Positions 34,557-42,502 of a DNA stretch of 64,000 bases are shown one piece after another. A model generated the notes under the pieces. That model saw nothing but the letters and a program-made list of their open reading frames with translations. It did no database searches and was not told where the DNA came from. Made by a program: the position numbers and the translations under genes. The stretch's first letter is position 1, and every line of letters begins with the position of its first letter. This DNA comes from Poriferisodalis sp965116715 (GTDB lineage Bacteria; Actinomycetota; Acidimicrobiia; Acidimicrobiales; Poriferisodalaceae): contig OZ220724.1 of the NCBI GenBank assembly GCA_965116715.1, positions 620,001 to 684,000 of the forward strand, given 5' to 3'.

Positions 34557-35729
34557 CTACGAGGTCGCTTCGCGGATCTGCTCGCGGGTGAGCTCGACGC
34601 CGAATCCGGGCGCGTCGCTGGGCACCAGCCAGCCGTCGTCGGGCAGCGACATGCCCGGTGTCGAGCGCCAGGCGTTCATCAGCGACTCGCCTGGCGGGCA
34701 GCCCACGTACATCTCGGCCCAGCGGTTCTGCGGCAGTGCATGGCTGAGGTGCTGGCCGTAACTGTCGTTGCACCCGGCATGCAGCGCCAGCTCGATGCCT
34801 GAAGCCGCCGCAATCGCCGCGATCCGCAGCACAGCGGTGGCACCGCCCACCCATTGAATGTCAGGCTGCAGCACATCGACGAGGCGGTGCTGCGCGGCGT
34901 AGGCGAACGCCCGGTCTGAGAGCCAGCGCTCCCCCGCTGCCAGCGTCTGCGTCGGCAGCCTCCGGCGCACATCGGCGAAGCCCGGCCAGTCGTCGGGCTG
35001 GGCATAGTCCTCGATCCAGGTCAGCCGGTACGGCGCCAGCGCCTCGCCGAGACGCACCGTGTAGGACGCGTCGAGCGTCGACCAGCAATCCAGCATGAGG
35101 TCCGCCTCGGGCCCGAGCTCTGCCCTTGCATTCGCCACTAGGCGTTCGGTCTCGGTGATGCCAGCAGTGCCGGACCCGGGTCCCACTGAGCTGGCCAGCT
35201 TGAAGGCGTCGAATCCCCGGCGACGTGCATCGTCGAGATCGTTGCCGGTCGCGTAGCAGCGGGTGCGCTCGCGGGCGGGGCCGCCGATGAATTCGTGGAC
35301 GGGTCGGCCGAGGATCTTGCCCTTGAGATCCCACAGGGCCAGGTCGACTGCGCTGAGGGCGTAGGCGGCAAGGCCTGCCGCACCGAAGGCGCTGTTGGCG
35401 CTGCGGCTCATCATGTTCCACAGTCGCTCGATGGCGAGTGCGCTCTCGCCCACGATCATCGGCCCGAAGAAGTCGTTGATGATCGGCATCACGGGACCGG
35501 CGTGACACGTCATGCCCACGCCGAAATTGCCGTCGGATGCCGTGACAACGCAGAGGACCTCGTCCCACGAGGGTTCGAAACGGCTGGCCTGACCGGCGAA
35601 TGCGCTGTCGTGTGACAGCGGGTGCATCATCCCGGTCGAATCCCATGACACCGAGGCAGGAGCGGTGCGCCCGAGCACCTCCGGCCGACGCAACGGTGCG
35701 GCAGTCACCTCGACGATGGTCGGCGTCAT
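34557..35729 (-). CDS. Enolase-superfamily (mandelate racemase/sugar-acid dehydratase) protein
   Basis: 390 residues from the ATG at 35729, preceded by a TACGCT-N6 promoter-like motif. Barrel motifs: FDAFKLASSVGPG with the base Lys, LMLDCWSTLDA (metal Asp), WIEDYAQPDDW (metal Glu), LAAGERWL (metal Glu) and the QPDIQWVGG strand; HAGCNDSYGQHLSHAL fits the catalytic His region. The set fits acid-sugar dehydratases of the rhamnonate/mandelate type. A Zn dehydrogenase is divergently adjacent, a common pairing in sugar-acid breakdown. Confidence 0.85.
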   Translation of the reverse strand: MTPTIVEVTAAPLRRPEVLGRTAPASVSWDSTGMMHPLSHDSAFAGQASRFEPSWDEVLCVVTASDGNFGVGMTCHAGPVMPIINDFFGPMIVGESALAIERLWNMMSRSANSAFGAAGLAAYALSAVDLALWDLKGKILGRPVHEFIGGPARERTRCYATGNDLDDARRRGFDAFKLASSVGPGSGTAGITETERLVANARAELGPEADLMLDCWSTLDASYTVRLGEALAPYRLTWIEDYAQPDDWPGFADVRRRLPTQTLAAGERWLSDRAFAYAAQHRLVDVLQPDIQWVGGATAVLRIAAIAAASGIELALHAGCNDSYGQHLSHALPQNRWAEMYVGCPPGESLMNAWRSTPGMSLPDDGWLVPSDAPGFGVELTREQIREATS

Positions 35730-35735
35730 TTGCGC

Positions 35736-35741
35736 AGCGTA
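35736..35741 (-). promoter_or_regulatory. Candidate -10 (TACGCT) six bases before an ATG
   Basis: TACGCT-GCGCAA-ATG on the minus strand at the dehydratase gene; leaderless pattern. Confidence 0.5.
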
Positions 35742-35822
35742 CGGCTGACCGCCAGGCCGGTGAAGCAATAGCGTGAGGACGGCTTCGCGCTCGGCAGCGT
35801 GGCCGCTTCATGGGGGGCATGC

Positions 35823-36914
35823 ATGACCTCTGCAACCGGGCTGGTGCTCACCGAGCCGCGTTCGCTCGAGCAACGCAGCTTCGATCTGCCCGATGTCGGC
35901 GGCGACGACGGCCTGCTGCGGGTCGAGGCCTGCGGGCTGTGCGGCACCGACCACGAGCAGTACACGGGCCACATCACCAACCGGCACGCGTTCATCCCCG
36001 GGCACGAAGTGATCGGCGTGGTCGAAGAGCTGGGCGACGCCGCGGCTGAACGGTGGGGCGTCAGCGCTGGGCAGCGAGTGGCAGTCGAGGTGTTCCTGTC
36101 GTGCCGCAACTGCGACCAGTGCCGAGCCGGGCTCTACCGGCGCTGCGAGCGCAACGGCTTGGCCACCATGGTCGGCTTCACCGACGCCGACACGCCGCCG
36201 GGCTTGGGCGGCGGCTATGCCTCGTATCTGTATCTGCGGCCCGACTCGATGCTGATGGCGGTGCCCGACGAGCTCGACCCGGTCACCGCGACGCTGTTCA
36301 ACCCGCTGGGCGCCGGGATCCGCTGGGCGGTCGAGATCCCCGAGACCCAGCCCGGTGATGTCGTGGCGATTCTCGGTCCAGGGGTGCGGGGACTGTGTGC
36401 GGCAGCGGCTGCCAAGGAGGCCGGCGCCGGATTTGTGATTGTCACGGGCCTCGGCGAGCGAGATGCCGAGCGCCTGGCTCTCGCCTCGGCATTCGGCGCC
36501 GATCTGGCTGTGGATGTGGCCATCGAGGATCCCAACCGGGCGTTGCGTGATGCTGCTGGCGCCAAGGCCGACGTGGTCGTGGACGTGACTGCGAAAGCTC
36601 CGGCGGCGTTGGCGCAGGCTGTCCAGCTCGCCCGTCCGGGTGGCACGATCGTGCTGGCTGGCACACGCGGCACCCCCGAGACGCCCGGCTTCGACCCCGA
36701 CCACATCGTCTACAAGGAGCTGCGCATCTTCGGGGCGCTCGGCGTGGACGTGACCGCCTACCGCAAAGCGCTCGACCTGCTGGTGGCTGGCCGCTACCCG
36801 TTTGCCGATCTCCCCCGCCAAGTCGCCGGCTTCGACGACCTCGAGCCCCTTATCCAGACCCTTGCCGGCGAACGCGCAGGCGTCCCTCCCGTTCATGGCG
36901 TCTTCGCGCCGTGA
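35823..36914 (+). CDS. Zinc-binding MDR alcohol dehydrogenase
   Basis: 363 residues from the ATG at 35823 (GGGGGG upstream; a GTG at 35799 is possible). Catalytic Zn ligands: ACGLCGTDHEQYTGH (Cys), PGHEVIG (His-Glu). Structural Zn site: CRNCDQCRAGLYRRC, all four Cys. NAD fold: AILGPGVRGLCAAAAAKEAG. Features agree with threonine/sorbitol-type dehydrogenases of the MDR family. It likely oxidises the hydroxyl of a sugar acid or related polyol. Imperfect 35-bp repeats follow its stop. Confidence 0.9.
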   Translation: MTSATGLVLTEPRSLEQRSFDLPDVGGDDGLLRVEACGLCGTDHEQYTGHITNRHAFIPGHEVIGVVEELGDAAAERWGVSAGQRVAVEVFLSCRNCDQCRAGLYRRCERNGLATMVGFTDADTPPGLGGGYASYLYLRPDSMLMAVPDELDPVTATLFNPLGAGIRWAVEIPETQPGDVVAILGPGVRGLCAAAAAKEAGAGFVIVTGLGERDAERLALASAFGADLAVDVAIEDPNRALRDAAGAKADVVVDVTAKAPAALAQAVQLARPGGTIVLAGTRGTPETPGFDPDHIVYKELRIFGALGVDVTAYRKALDLLVAGRYPFADLPRQVAGFDDLEPLIQTLAGERAGVPPVHGVFAP

Positions 36915-36978
36915 ACCAATCAGCACAGCATGGCGTCTTCGCGTCATGAACCATCAAACACAGCACAGCGTCTTCACA
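36894..36978. repeat. Imperfect tandem repeat (about 35-bp period) at the 3' end of the dehydrogenase gene
   Basis: catggcgtcttcgcg begins at 36894 and again at 36929, with a shorter third copy (cagcgtcttcac) near 36966. It spans the stop codon, so earlier copy changes would have altered the last residues (HGVFAP). Confidence 0.7.
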
Positions 36979-37011
36979 CCCGATACTTCTCAGTCATAGG
37001 AGCCGCTTCAC

Positions 37012-37455
37012 ATGAGCCGACCCACGTTCGAGACCTTCAATCAGGAATGGGCCGACAAGGTCATCGGCCGGGTATCTCGATCGGGCATCGACGGTTACTT
37101 GGGCATCAAGGCGGTCGAGTTCGAGGCCGGGCGCCTGGTGTGCGAGATGCCGGTGACCGACGAGCTGGTCACCGTGATGGGCACGATGCACGGCGGCTGC
37201 CTGTCGGCCATGTGCGACCACGTGCTGGGCGTGGTCATGTACCCCGTGATGCCGCCCGGCTACTGGGCAGCCACGACCGAGTTCAAGATCAACCTGCTCG
37301 CCCCCGTCACCGGCGGCACTTGCGTCGCCACCGCCGAGATCATCTCGATGAGCAAGCGGCTCGCCGTCTTGCGGGTCGAGATCGAAAATGAGGGCCGCAT
37401 GGTCGCGGTTGCACAGGGCACCACCACCATCGTCGCCCCCAAGAGCACCAACTGA
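37012..37455 (+). CDS. PaaI-like hotdog thioesterase
   Basis: 147 residues. The hotdog core shows MGTMHGGCLSAMCDHVLGVVM, where the Gly-Gly and the acidic residue of the family lie, then TTEFKINLLAPVTGG and TTTIVAP at the end. It hydrolyses acyl-CoA thioesters, likely as a housekeeping or catabolic step. A single AGGAGC-like site precedes the ATG. The membrane-protein gene follows within 40 bases. Confidence 0.88.
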   Translation: MSRPTFETFNQEWADKVIGRVSRSGIDGYLGIKAVEFEAGRLVCEMPVTDELVTVMGTMHGGCLSAMCDHVLGVVMYPVMPPGYWAATTEFKINLLAPVTGGTCVATAEIISMSKRLAVLRVEIENEGRMVAVAQGTTTIVAPKSTN

Positions 37456-37494
37456 GCCACGCGCATCGATCTCGTGGCGAAGAAAGGACACGAC

Positions 37495-37914
37495 ATGCTC
37501 ACTCACAGCCGGCTCACCTACATCCAGCACATGGTTTTGATGATGGTGATCGCCGTCATCGGCTGGGCCGTGTTCCTGGGGCTGTTCCTGCTGATCTTCA
37601 CTGACAGCTACGAGCCGTCGGTGTCGCGCACCGTGTGGTGGGTCTGGCTGATCGTCGGCACGATCCTCACGTTGATCACGATGTTCGTGTGCTTCCGCGT
37701 CCTGCAGACGCCGCGGCAATGGCGAAGCTCAGCCGCAATCGCGCTGTTCGCGCCGGCGATGTGCCTGGACGCGCTCGCCACCACCTATTTCAACGACTGG
37801 TTCGACCAAGGGCCCGACGACGATGCCGCCTACGGAGCGCTCATACTCGGCGCGGCCGGCATCTGCCTGCTGGTGGCCATGGCCCTCAACAAGCCCACCG
37901 CCGACAAGTCCTAA
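37495..37914 (+). CDS. Small integral membrane protein (DUF5367-like)
   Basis: 139 residues from the ATG at 37495 (AAGAAAGGA upstream; an in-frame GTG at 37474 lacks such a site). Four membrane helices: about residues 15-36, 48-68, 78-98 and 112-132. The loop MCLDALATTYFNDWFD resembles the conserved Asp/Trp patch I associate with DUF5367/YndJ-like proteins; this is from memory. Role unknown. Confidence 0.65.
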   Translation: MLTHSRLTYIQHMVLMMVIAVIGWAVFLGLFLLIFTDSYEPSVSRTVWWVWLIVGTILTLITMFVCFRVLQTPRQWRSSAAIALFAPAMCLDALATTYFNDWFDQGPDDDAAYGALILGAAGICLLVAMALNKPTADKS

Positions 37915-37995
37915 CCCACAGTCCGAGCAGGCGGCGGCGCGGTGCGCCGATCAGCCGAGTTCATGACGCAGGCTGGTTCGCCCGGCCCGCAACGC

Positions 37996-38376
37996 TCAAA
38001 TCGGGGTGATGTCGATGTCGACTCTGGCGGCGTTCGCAAGTGCTGCCAGATCGTCGGGGTCAGATGTCAAGATCTGGTCGCCTGGACGGCACAGCGCCAC
38101 GAGCGCAGCATCGACGGCATCAGCCAAACCTGACCTCGCCAACAGCACTCCGGCCGACCGGCCCAGCACGTCGTCGAGCGGCGCTACTCGTGTGCTGCGC
38201 AGCGCCGCCGCGAGCCGAGCCTGACGTCCGGTACCACCTCGCCACACCTGCGCCACCACTCCGCCGTGTGTCATCGGTGGCTGCCCTGTTCGGCGCGCAC
38301 GACGGAAGAGCGCCCACGTCTCGGAGTCATCGCGCTCAAGCGCAATGAGCGCCCCGGCGTCAAGCAGCAGGCTCAT
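37996..38376 (-). CDS. PIN-domain toxin
   Basis: 126 residues from the ATG at 38376. MSLLLDAGALIALERDDSE gives the first PIN Asp, ADAVDAALVALCRPGDQIL the middle one and TSDPDDLAALA the last pair. The gene overlaps the RHH antitoxin by 17 bases. The length is normal for a PIN toxin. Confidence 0.85.
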   Translation of the reverse strand: MSLLLDAGALIALERDDSETWALFRRARRTGQPPMTHGGVVAQVWRGGTGRQARLAAALRSTRVAPLDDVLGRSAGVLLARSGLADAVDAALVALCRPGDQILTSDPDDLAALANAARVDIDITPI

Positions 38377-38659
38377 CGGACAGGCTCGGCAGGCGCTTTC
38401 CTGCCCGAATGCGGATAGTCCGCTGAGAGGTCGAGCGAAGAGCTTCTTCGATCTGCTCCTCGGTGATGGGCCCATACTCGGACTCGTAGTCGGCTATCGC
38501 CTCGTCCATGGCTTTGAGAAGGCGTCGTGTCTCGCTCTTGTCCGCCATCGCCTGATTCACCCAGGCGCTCACCGACGAAGCGTCACCTTCGCTCACCGCA
38601 GCACGAGCTTCTTCAAGCAGATCTGCATCGATCGTCAAGGTAATCCGACGCTTCGTCAT
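38360..38659 (-). CDS. RHH antitoxin partner of the PIN toxin
   Basis: 99 residues: MTKRRITLTIDADLLEEAR and SVSAWVNQAMADKSE form an RHH-like DNA-binding fold; the acidic/helical tail (DEAIADYESEYGPITEEQIEE) would wrap the toxin. First gene of the pair. Confidence 0.82.
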   Translation of the reverse strand: MTKRRITLTIDADLLEEARAAVSEGDASSVSAWVNQAMADKSETRRLLKAMDEAIADYESEYGPITEEQIEEALRSTSQRTIRIRAGKRLPSLSDEPAA

Positions 38660-38665
38660 ACCTTT

Positions 38666-38671
38666 ATCGTA
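38666..38671 (-). promoter_or_regulatory. Candidate -10 (TACGAT) six bases before the antitoxin ATG
   Basis: TACGAT-AAAGGT-ATG on the minus strand; leaderless pattern, although AAAGG in the spacer could also act as a very close ribosome site. Confidence 0.45.
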
Positions 38672-38740
38672 TTCCGGCTGCGTCCCGGAGAATCAAGGCC
38701 TGCAACGAGGACCCGGCGTCGGCGTCCCGATCAGCGGCGC

Positions 38741-39895
38741 CTAGCGGCTGAGCAGGCTCTTGACCCGGCGGACTGCCGGCGTCCAGAACCACTCGGGTTC
38801 GGTGAAGCGGCGGTAGTCCTCGCCGGGCAGTTCCATCGGGTCGTAGTAGCTCGTGTCGGGACGCTTGCGCAGGTTGTTCGTCCGCTTCAGCACTTGCAGG
38901 TAGGCGTAGACGGTCCCCTTGTGGGTCCATCCCTGCCGGTGGTAGTTCCAGTTGTCGGGGGCCAGCTCCTGTGCGACGGCGAAGTGCTTCAGCGCCCGCT
39001 CGCTGTCGCCGGCCGCCTCGAAATAGAGCGCCAGCTTGAACGTGGCCTCCGCAAGCAGCGCGTCGTCGTCGACGGGCTTGAGCCGCGATGCCAGGTCCAC
39101 GCTCGACCAGACGTGCTCGCTGTCAGCTCCGCGCTCAATCCAGTCGCGGGTGGCTTGGGCGAATGCGTTGTCGCCGAGCCGAACCTTGCCGATGCCGAAC
39201 TTGATGGTCGTCTCGGCCGGGTACACGCCCTCGTTGCTGCGAACGATGTGGCCGTCCTCGTCGATCCAGGCCGCTGAGGGCACATTCACCCAGCCGAACA
39301 GCGAGCTGATCCGGTGGGTGGAATCGACGACGCAGCGATAGGTGGGAGATGCCCGGTCGAACCACTTGGCCACGGCGTCCTCGCCGCCCGAGTCCTGCGC
39401 CACGCTGATCAGCTCGAACCGGTCCGGGCCGATCGATTCGTACAGGTCCTGCCAGACCGGCAGGCTGACTCGGCAGCCTCACCAGGACGACCAAGTGAAC
39501 AACACCACCTTGCGGCCGCGCAGGTCAGACAGCCGCAGGGTGTTGCCGTTGCGCTCGACCATCTCGAAATCGGGGGCGATCCCGGACTCCAGCCCGACGC
39601 GCCGTACCTCTGGCACAGAACCCACGCTCCACACGTCGCCGTCGCGCACGTATTTCTGGCCGATCATGTCGGCAAAGGCCGAGTAGTGGAGCCACACCCA
39701 GTCGTCGGCGTCAGCGATCCATGCTTCCCGCTTAGCCTCCGGCAGCGGCACGCAGAGCTCGCCGAGGCACGCCCCTTCGGGCTTCAGCTGCCAGCCCGTG
39801 GCCTTCTGCAGCTCGTCGAGCCGCAGCCACAGCCCGCTCGGCTCATCAGTGCGCTGCGCGACTGCTGTCGTCTGGTCGTTGGCAAGGATGATCAC
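38741..39895 (-). CDS. Selenocysteine-containing redoxin (thioredoxin-fold) with TPR tail
   Basis: 384 residues if the UGA at 39481-39479 is read as Sec139. Before it comes a thioredoxin-fold lead-in (GIAPDFEMVERNGNTLRLSD, VVLFTWSSW), then U-G-C-R at the redox site, then VSLPVWQDLYESIG, SVAQDSGGEDAVAKW and the cis-Pro region WVNVPSAAWIDEDG. C-terminal residues about 285-335 form a TPR-like pair (FKLALYFEAAGDSERALKHF). UGA-G-Cys mimics a Cys-x-Cys redox pair. A hairpin with a GGUCU loop begins 14 nt after the UGA. The start is a GTG at 39895 after an in-frame stop. The role is probably thiol peroxide or disulfide reduction. The other reading, a gene broken by one nonsense change, is less likely. 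Confidence 0.85.
39448..39464 (-). promoter_or_regulatory. Candidate bacterial SECIS hairpin
   Basis: On the minus strand CCTGCC-GGTCT-GGCAGG, a perfect 6-bp stem with a 5-nt loop, starting 14 nt after the UGA; the loop starts 20 nt after it. The E. coli fdhF SECIS loop also carries GGUCU, whose G and U are contacted by SelB. Position and loop fit the bacterial rule that SECIS lies inside the coding region just 3' of UGA. Confidence 0.8.
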
Positions 39896-39924
39896 GTTTG
39901 CACCGCGAGTTCAGGCTCTGTGCC

Positions 39925-41097
39925 TCAAGGGAGCGCTCCGCCCTCGGTCATGCCGAGCATTATCTGACCGTACTGCTCATAGACAACTGTCGACACCATC
40001 AAGTGCGACTGCACGGTGTAGATGTCGCGAAGGATGCGCTGCATCTCGCTGCCGTCCATCACCGCGTCTCCGCCTGTGAAGCGAAATAGCTCGCTCACGA
40101 GATCGATCGCCTCGTCGGTGCACCACACCGCGGCAGCTTGAGCCTCGGTCACGATGGCCGGATCAGGCGGACCGTCTGCCGCCGAGTCGAACAGGCGCTC
40201 CATCGCATCGGCCATCGCCAAGGCGCAGGCGTTCATGCGGATCGTGCCTTGGCCGATGGTCCGCTGGAAAATCTGACGGTCGGCAAGGCTGGCGGCGCCG
40301 AGGTAGCCCCGCTTCTTGGAGACGGCGTTGTCCGTCGCCGTACGCAACGCCAGCCGTCCGAGGGCATAGGCAAAGCTGCCGTGCTCGTTCACCACAAAGG
40401 CGGGCAGCCCGAGCCGCATGAGTGCTCCGCCCTTCGGCGGCTCGCCCGAGACCACATCGACCGCGAATCCGTCGGGAACGAAGACATCGTCGAGCTCATA
40501 GTCGCAGCTTCCCGTACCCCGCATGCCCAGCGTGTGCCAGTTGTCGTGCACGATGACGTCACCCGCCGGCACCAGCGTCCTGACCAGCCGCGGCCCGTCG
40601 CCTTCGCAGAAGACGGGCACCGTCACCCAATCGGCATGCTCGACACCGCTCCCCCACGCCCAACGGCCTGACACCCGGTAACCGCCGTCGACGCGGCGGG
40701 CCGCACCGCCGGGTCGCAGCGAGGCCGCCATGAACGGGAAGCCGTCAGCCAAGACTTTCTCGACGGTGTCGTCGGGCAGGATCGACAGCGTCGCGCCGGT
40801 CGCCGAGGCTGTGATGAACATGCACCAGGCGGCCGCCTGGTCGATCATCGTCACCGCCTCGATCACGTCCATCTGGGTGACCGGGTGAGCTTCAGCGCCG
40901 CCGAGAACCCGCGGCGACTTCATCCGGAACAGCCCCGACGATCGCAACGCTTCCACTGAGGTCGGCGACAGGCGTCGCAACTGCTCTGACTCATCGCGGC
41001 CGGCTGCCAGCGCATCGGCCACCGAGTCGACAGCCTCCAGCAGGTACACCCGGTTGGCTTCTCGATCCTCCGGGAACTGGTTGTCGTACGAGACCAC
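39925..41097 (-). CDS. Acyl-CoA-dehydrogenase-fold flavin monooxygenase (HsaA/DszC-like)
   Basis: 390 residues from a GTG. N-terminal helices (ANRVYLLEAVDSVADALAAG), then SPRVLGGAEAHPVTQMDVIEA, GYRVSGRWAWGSGVEHADWV and LGMRGTGSCDYELDDVFVPD, the flavin-binding middle strands, and helical C-terminal part with LFRFTGGDAVMDGSEMQR. The motif set fits group D flavin monooxygenases that use reduced FMN and oxygen, such as HsaA. The catalytic Glu of acyl-CoA dehydrogenases is not apparent. It needs a flavin reductase, not seen nearby. Likely hydroxylates an aromatic or steroid-like substrate. Confidence 0.83.
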   Translation of the reverse strand: MVSYDNQFPEDREANRVYLLEAVDSVADALAAGRDESEQLRRLSPTSVEALRSSGLFRMKSPRVLGGAEAHPVTQMDVIEAVTMIDQAAAWCMFITASATGATLSILPDDTVEKVLADGFPFMAASLRPGGAARRVDGGYRVSGRWAWGSGVEHADWVTVPVFCEGDGPRLVRTLVPAGDVIVHDNWHTLGMRGTGSCDYELDDVFVPDGFAVDVVSGEPPKGGALMRLGLPAFVVNEHGSFAYALGRLALRTATDNAVSKKRGYLGAASLADRQIFQRTIGQGTIRMNACALAMADAMERLFDSAADGPPDPAIVTEAQAAAVWCTDEAIDLVSELFRFTGGDAVMDGSEMQRILRDIYTVQSHLMVSTVVYEQYGQIMLGMTEGGALP

Positions 41098-41108
41098 CGC
41101 TGCGATCG

Positions 41109-42497
41109 TCAGGACTCAGTCGGCGGGGCGACCGCTGTGTCGGGCACCCAGTTGCCGTGGAAGCCGTAGGGCACACGCTGGGGCAGCGGCACCCGGGCCA
41201 CGGGCGGGCGGCCGAGGTCACGGGCGTCGAGGATCACCAGCTCGCTGCCGTCGATGTTCGCGTCGTAGATGTACGAGATCAGCCAGCCGTCGTCTTCGGC
41301 CGTTCCGTCGGGATCGGGAACGAACACCGCTTCGGCACTGCCCCGGCCGGGGCCGTGGTCGTGGAACGTGGCCGCACCGGTGTCGTAGTCGACCTTGTAG
41401 TTCGCGCCCGGAATGAGACCATCACCGACACCGACTGTGTAGCCGAATCGGTGCTTGCGAGCGGTCCGGTCGGCCCGTACCTGGGGGAACTCGTGGAACC
41501 GGTCGTCAACGCGCTCCTCGTTGACCTTCCGGCTCGCCGGGTCGATAGTCCAGCGGTCAAGCGTCGGCTGGGAATCACCCGCTGGCCCCAACTTGTCTCG
41601 ATCGAACATCTTGTCGTAGCGGCACAGGTCGATCACCACACGCCCGTCGCTGTCCTCGTAGGCGTTGAGCGGGTGGAACACGTAGCAGAGCCCGACATCG
41701 CACCAGATGATCTCGTCCGCCGTGCCCTCACGGGGCAGCAGCCCGACGCGGGCGCCGTAGTCGGGATCCCAGCGGAACGGGAACGACGACTCCCCGCTGA
41801 GCGCGATGTCGAGGTCGACCGTGACCGGAAGGTCGTAGATGACCGCGTAGTTTTCCGTCAGCGACATGTCATGGATCATCGACATGCCCGGCAACGGGAC
41901 CTTGACCGTCTTGCGCACCCGACCGTCGGCGCCCACCACCACGTACTCGACGTGATCGAACAGGTCCTGCCACGCATAGCAGACGGCGTGCAGCTCGCCG
42001 CTCGCGGGATCCAGCTTGGGATGGGCGGTGAAGCCGGTTCGCAGCGTCCCGGAGAAGTCGTTGCGGCACACCGTGCCCAGCTCGTAGCCGATCTCGACCG
42101 GTACCACTCCCGCTTCGACGAGTGCCCACGTCGTGCCGGCAAAGCCCCAGACGCTCGTGTTCGCCGAGAAGTCAAGGGTGCCGACGGGCCCCGGCACGGC
42201 CGGCTCGCCCAATGCCTCGACGACGTCCTGGCCCCGCACCCAGCGGTTGCGGTACCACTCGGCGCGGCCGCCGCGCAGCCGGACGCCATGCAGCATGCCG
42301 GTGCCGGTGAACCAGTGGCTCGTCGCCGGGTCGGTCGGCACGATGGGGTTCGGCCCGTTGCGCAGGTAGCGACCCTCGAGGACTGCGGGGATCTCCCCGA
42401 TCACTTCAAGGTCGAATGCCGTCACCTCGTCGGTGATCGGCGCGAAGTTGCCTTCGAGGTAGGGATTGGCGGTCTGTGCCTCAGCAGTTTCCGTCAT
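41109..42497 (-). CDS. Carotenoid oxygenase family protein
   Basis: 462 residues from the ATG at 42497. Iron ligands appear as four His in the expected order: TGFTAHPKLDPASGELHAV, MIHDMSLTENYAVIYD, YVFHPLNAYEDSDG and YGFHGNWVPD at the end. GRYLRNGPNPIVP and HWFTGTGMLHGVRL are the family N-terminal signature. The enzyme cleaves a conjugated double bond in a carotenoid, stilbene or lignin-derived compound with oxygen. It is encoded next to the monooxygenase. Confidence 0.92.
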   Translation of the reverse strand: MTETAEAQTANPYLEGNFAPITDEVTAFDLEVIGEIPAVLEGRYLRNGPNPIVPTDPATSHWFTGTGMLHGVRLRGGRAEWYRNRWVRGQDVVEALGEPAVPGPVGTLDFSANTSVWGFAGTTWALVEAGVVPVEIGYELGTVCRNDFSGTLRTGFTAHPKLDPASGELHAVCYAWQDLFDHVEYVVVGADGRVRKTVKVPLPGMSMIHDMSLTENYAVIYDLPVTVDLDIALSGESSFPFRWDPDYGARVGLLPREGTADEIIWCDVGLCYVFHPLNAYEDSDGRVVIDLCRYDKMFDRDKLGPAGDSQPTLDRWTIDPASRKVNEERVDDRFHEFPQVRADRTARKHRFGYTVGVGDGLIPGANYKVDYDTGAATFHDHGPGRGSAEAVFVPDPDGTAEDDGWLISYIYDANIDGSELVILDARDLGRPPVARVPLPQRVPYGFHGNWVPDTAVAPPTES

Positions 42498-42502
42498 GCG
42501 GC

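Noticed and set aside
38345..39277. Long plus-strand ORF opposite the redoxin
   Set aside because: It is a shadow of the redoxin frame: composition-driven, no motif, and the opposite strand has clear protein features on both sides of the UGA.
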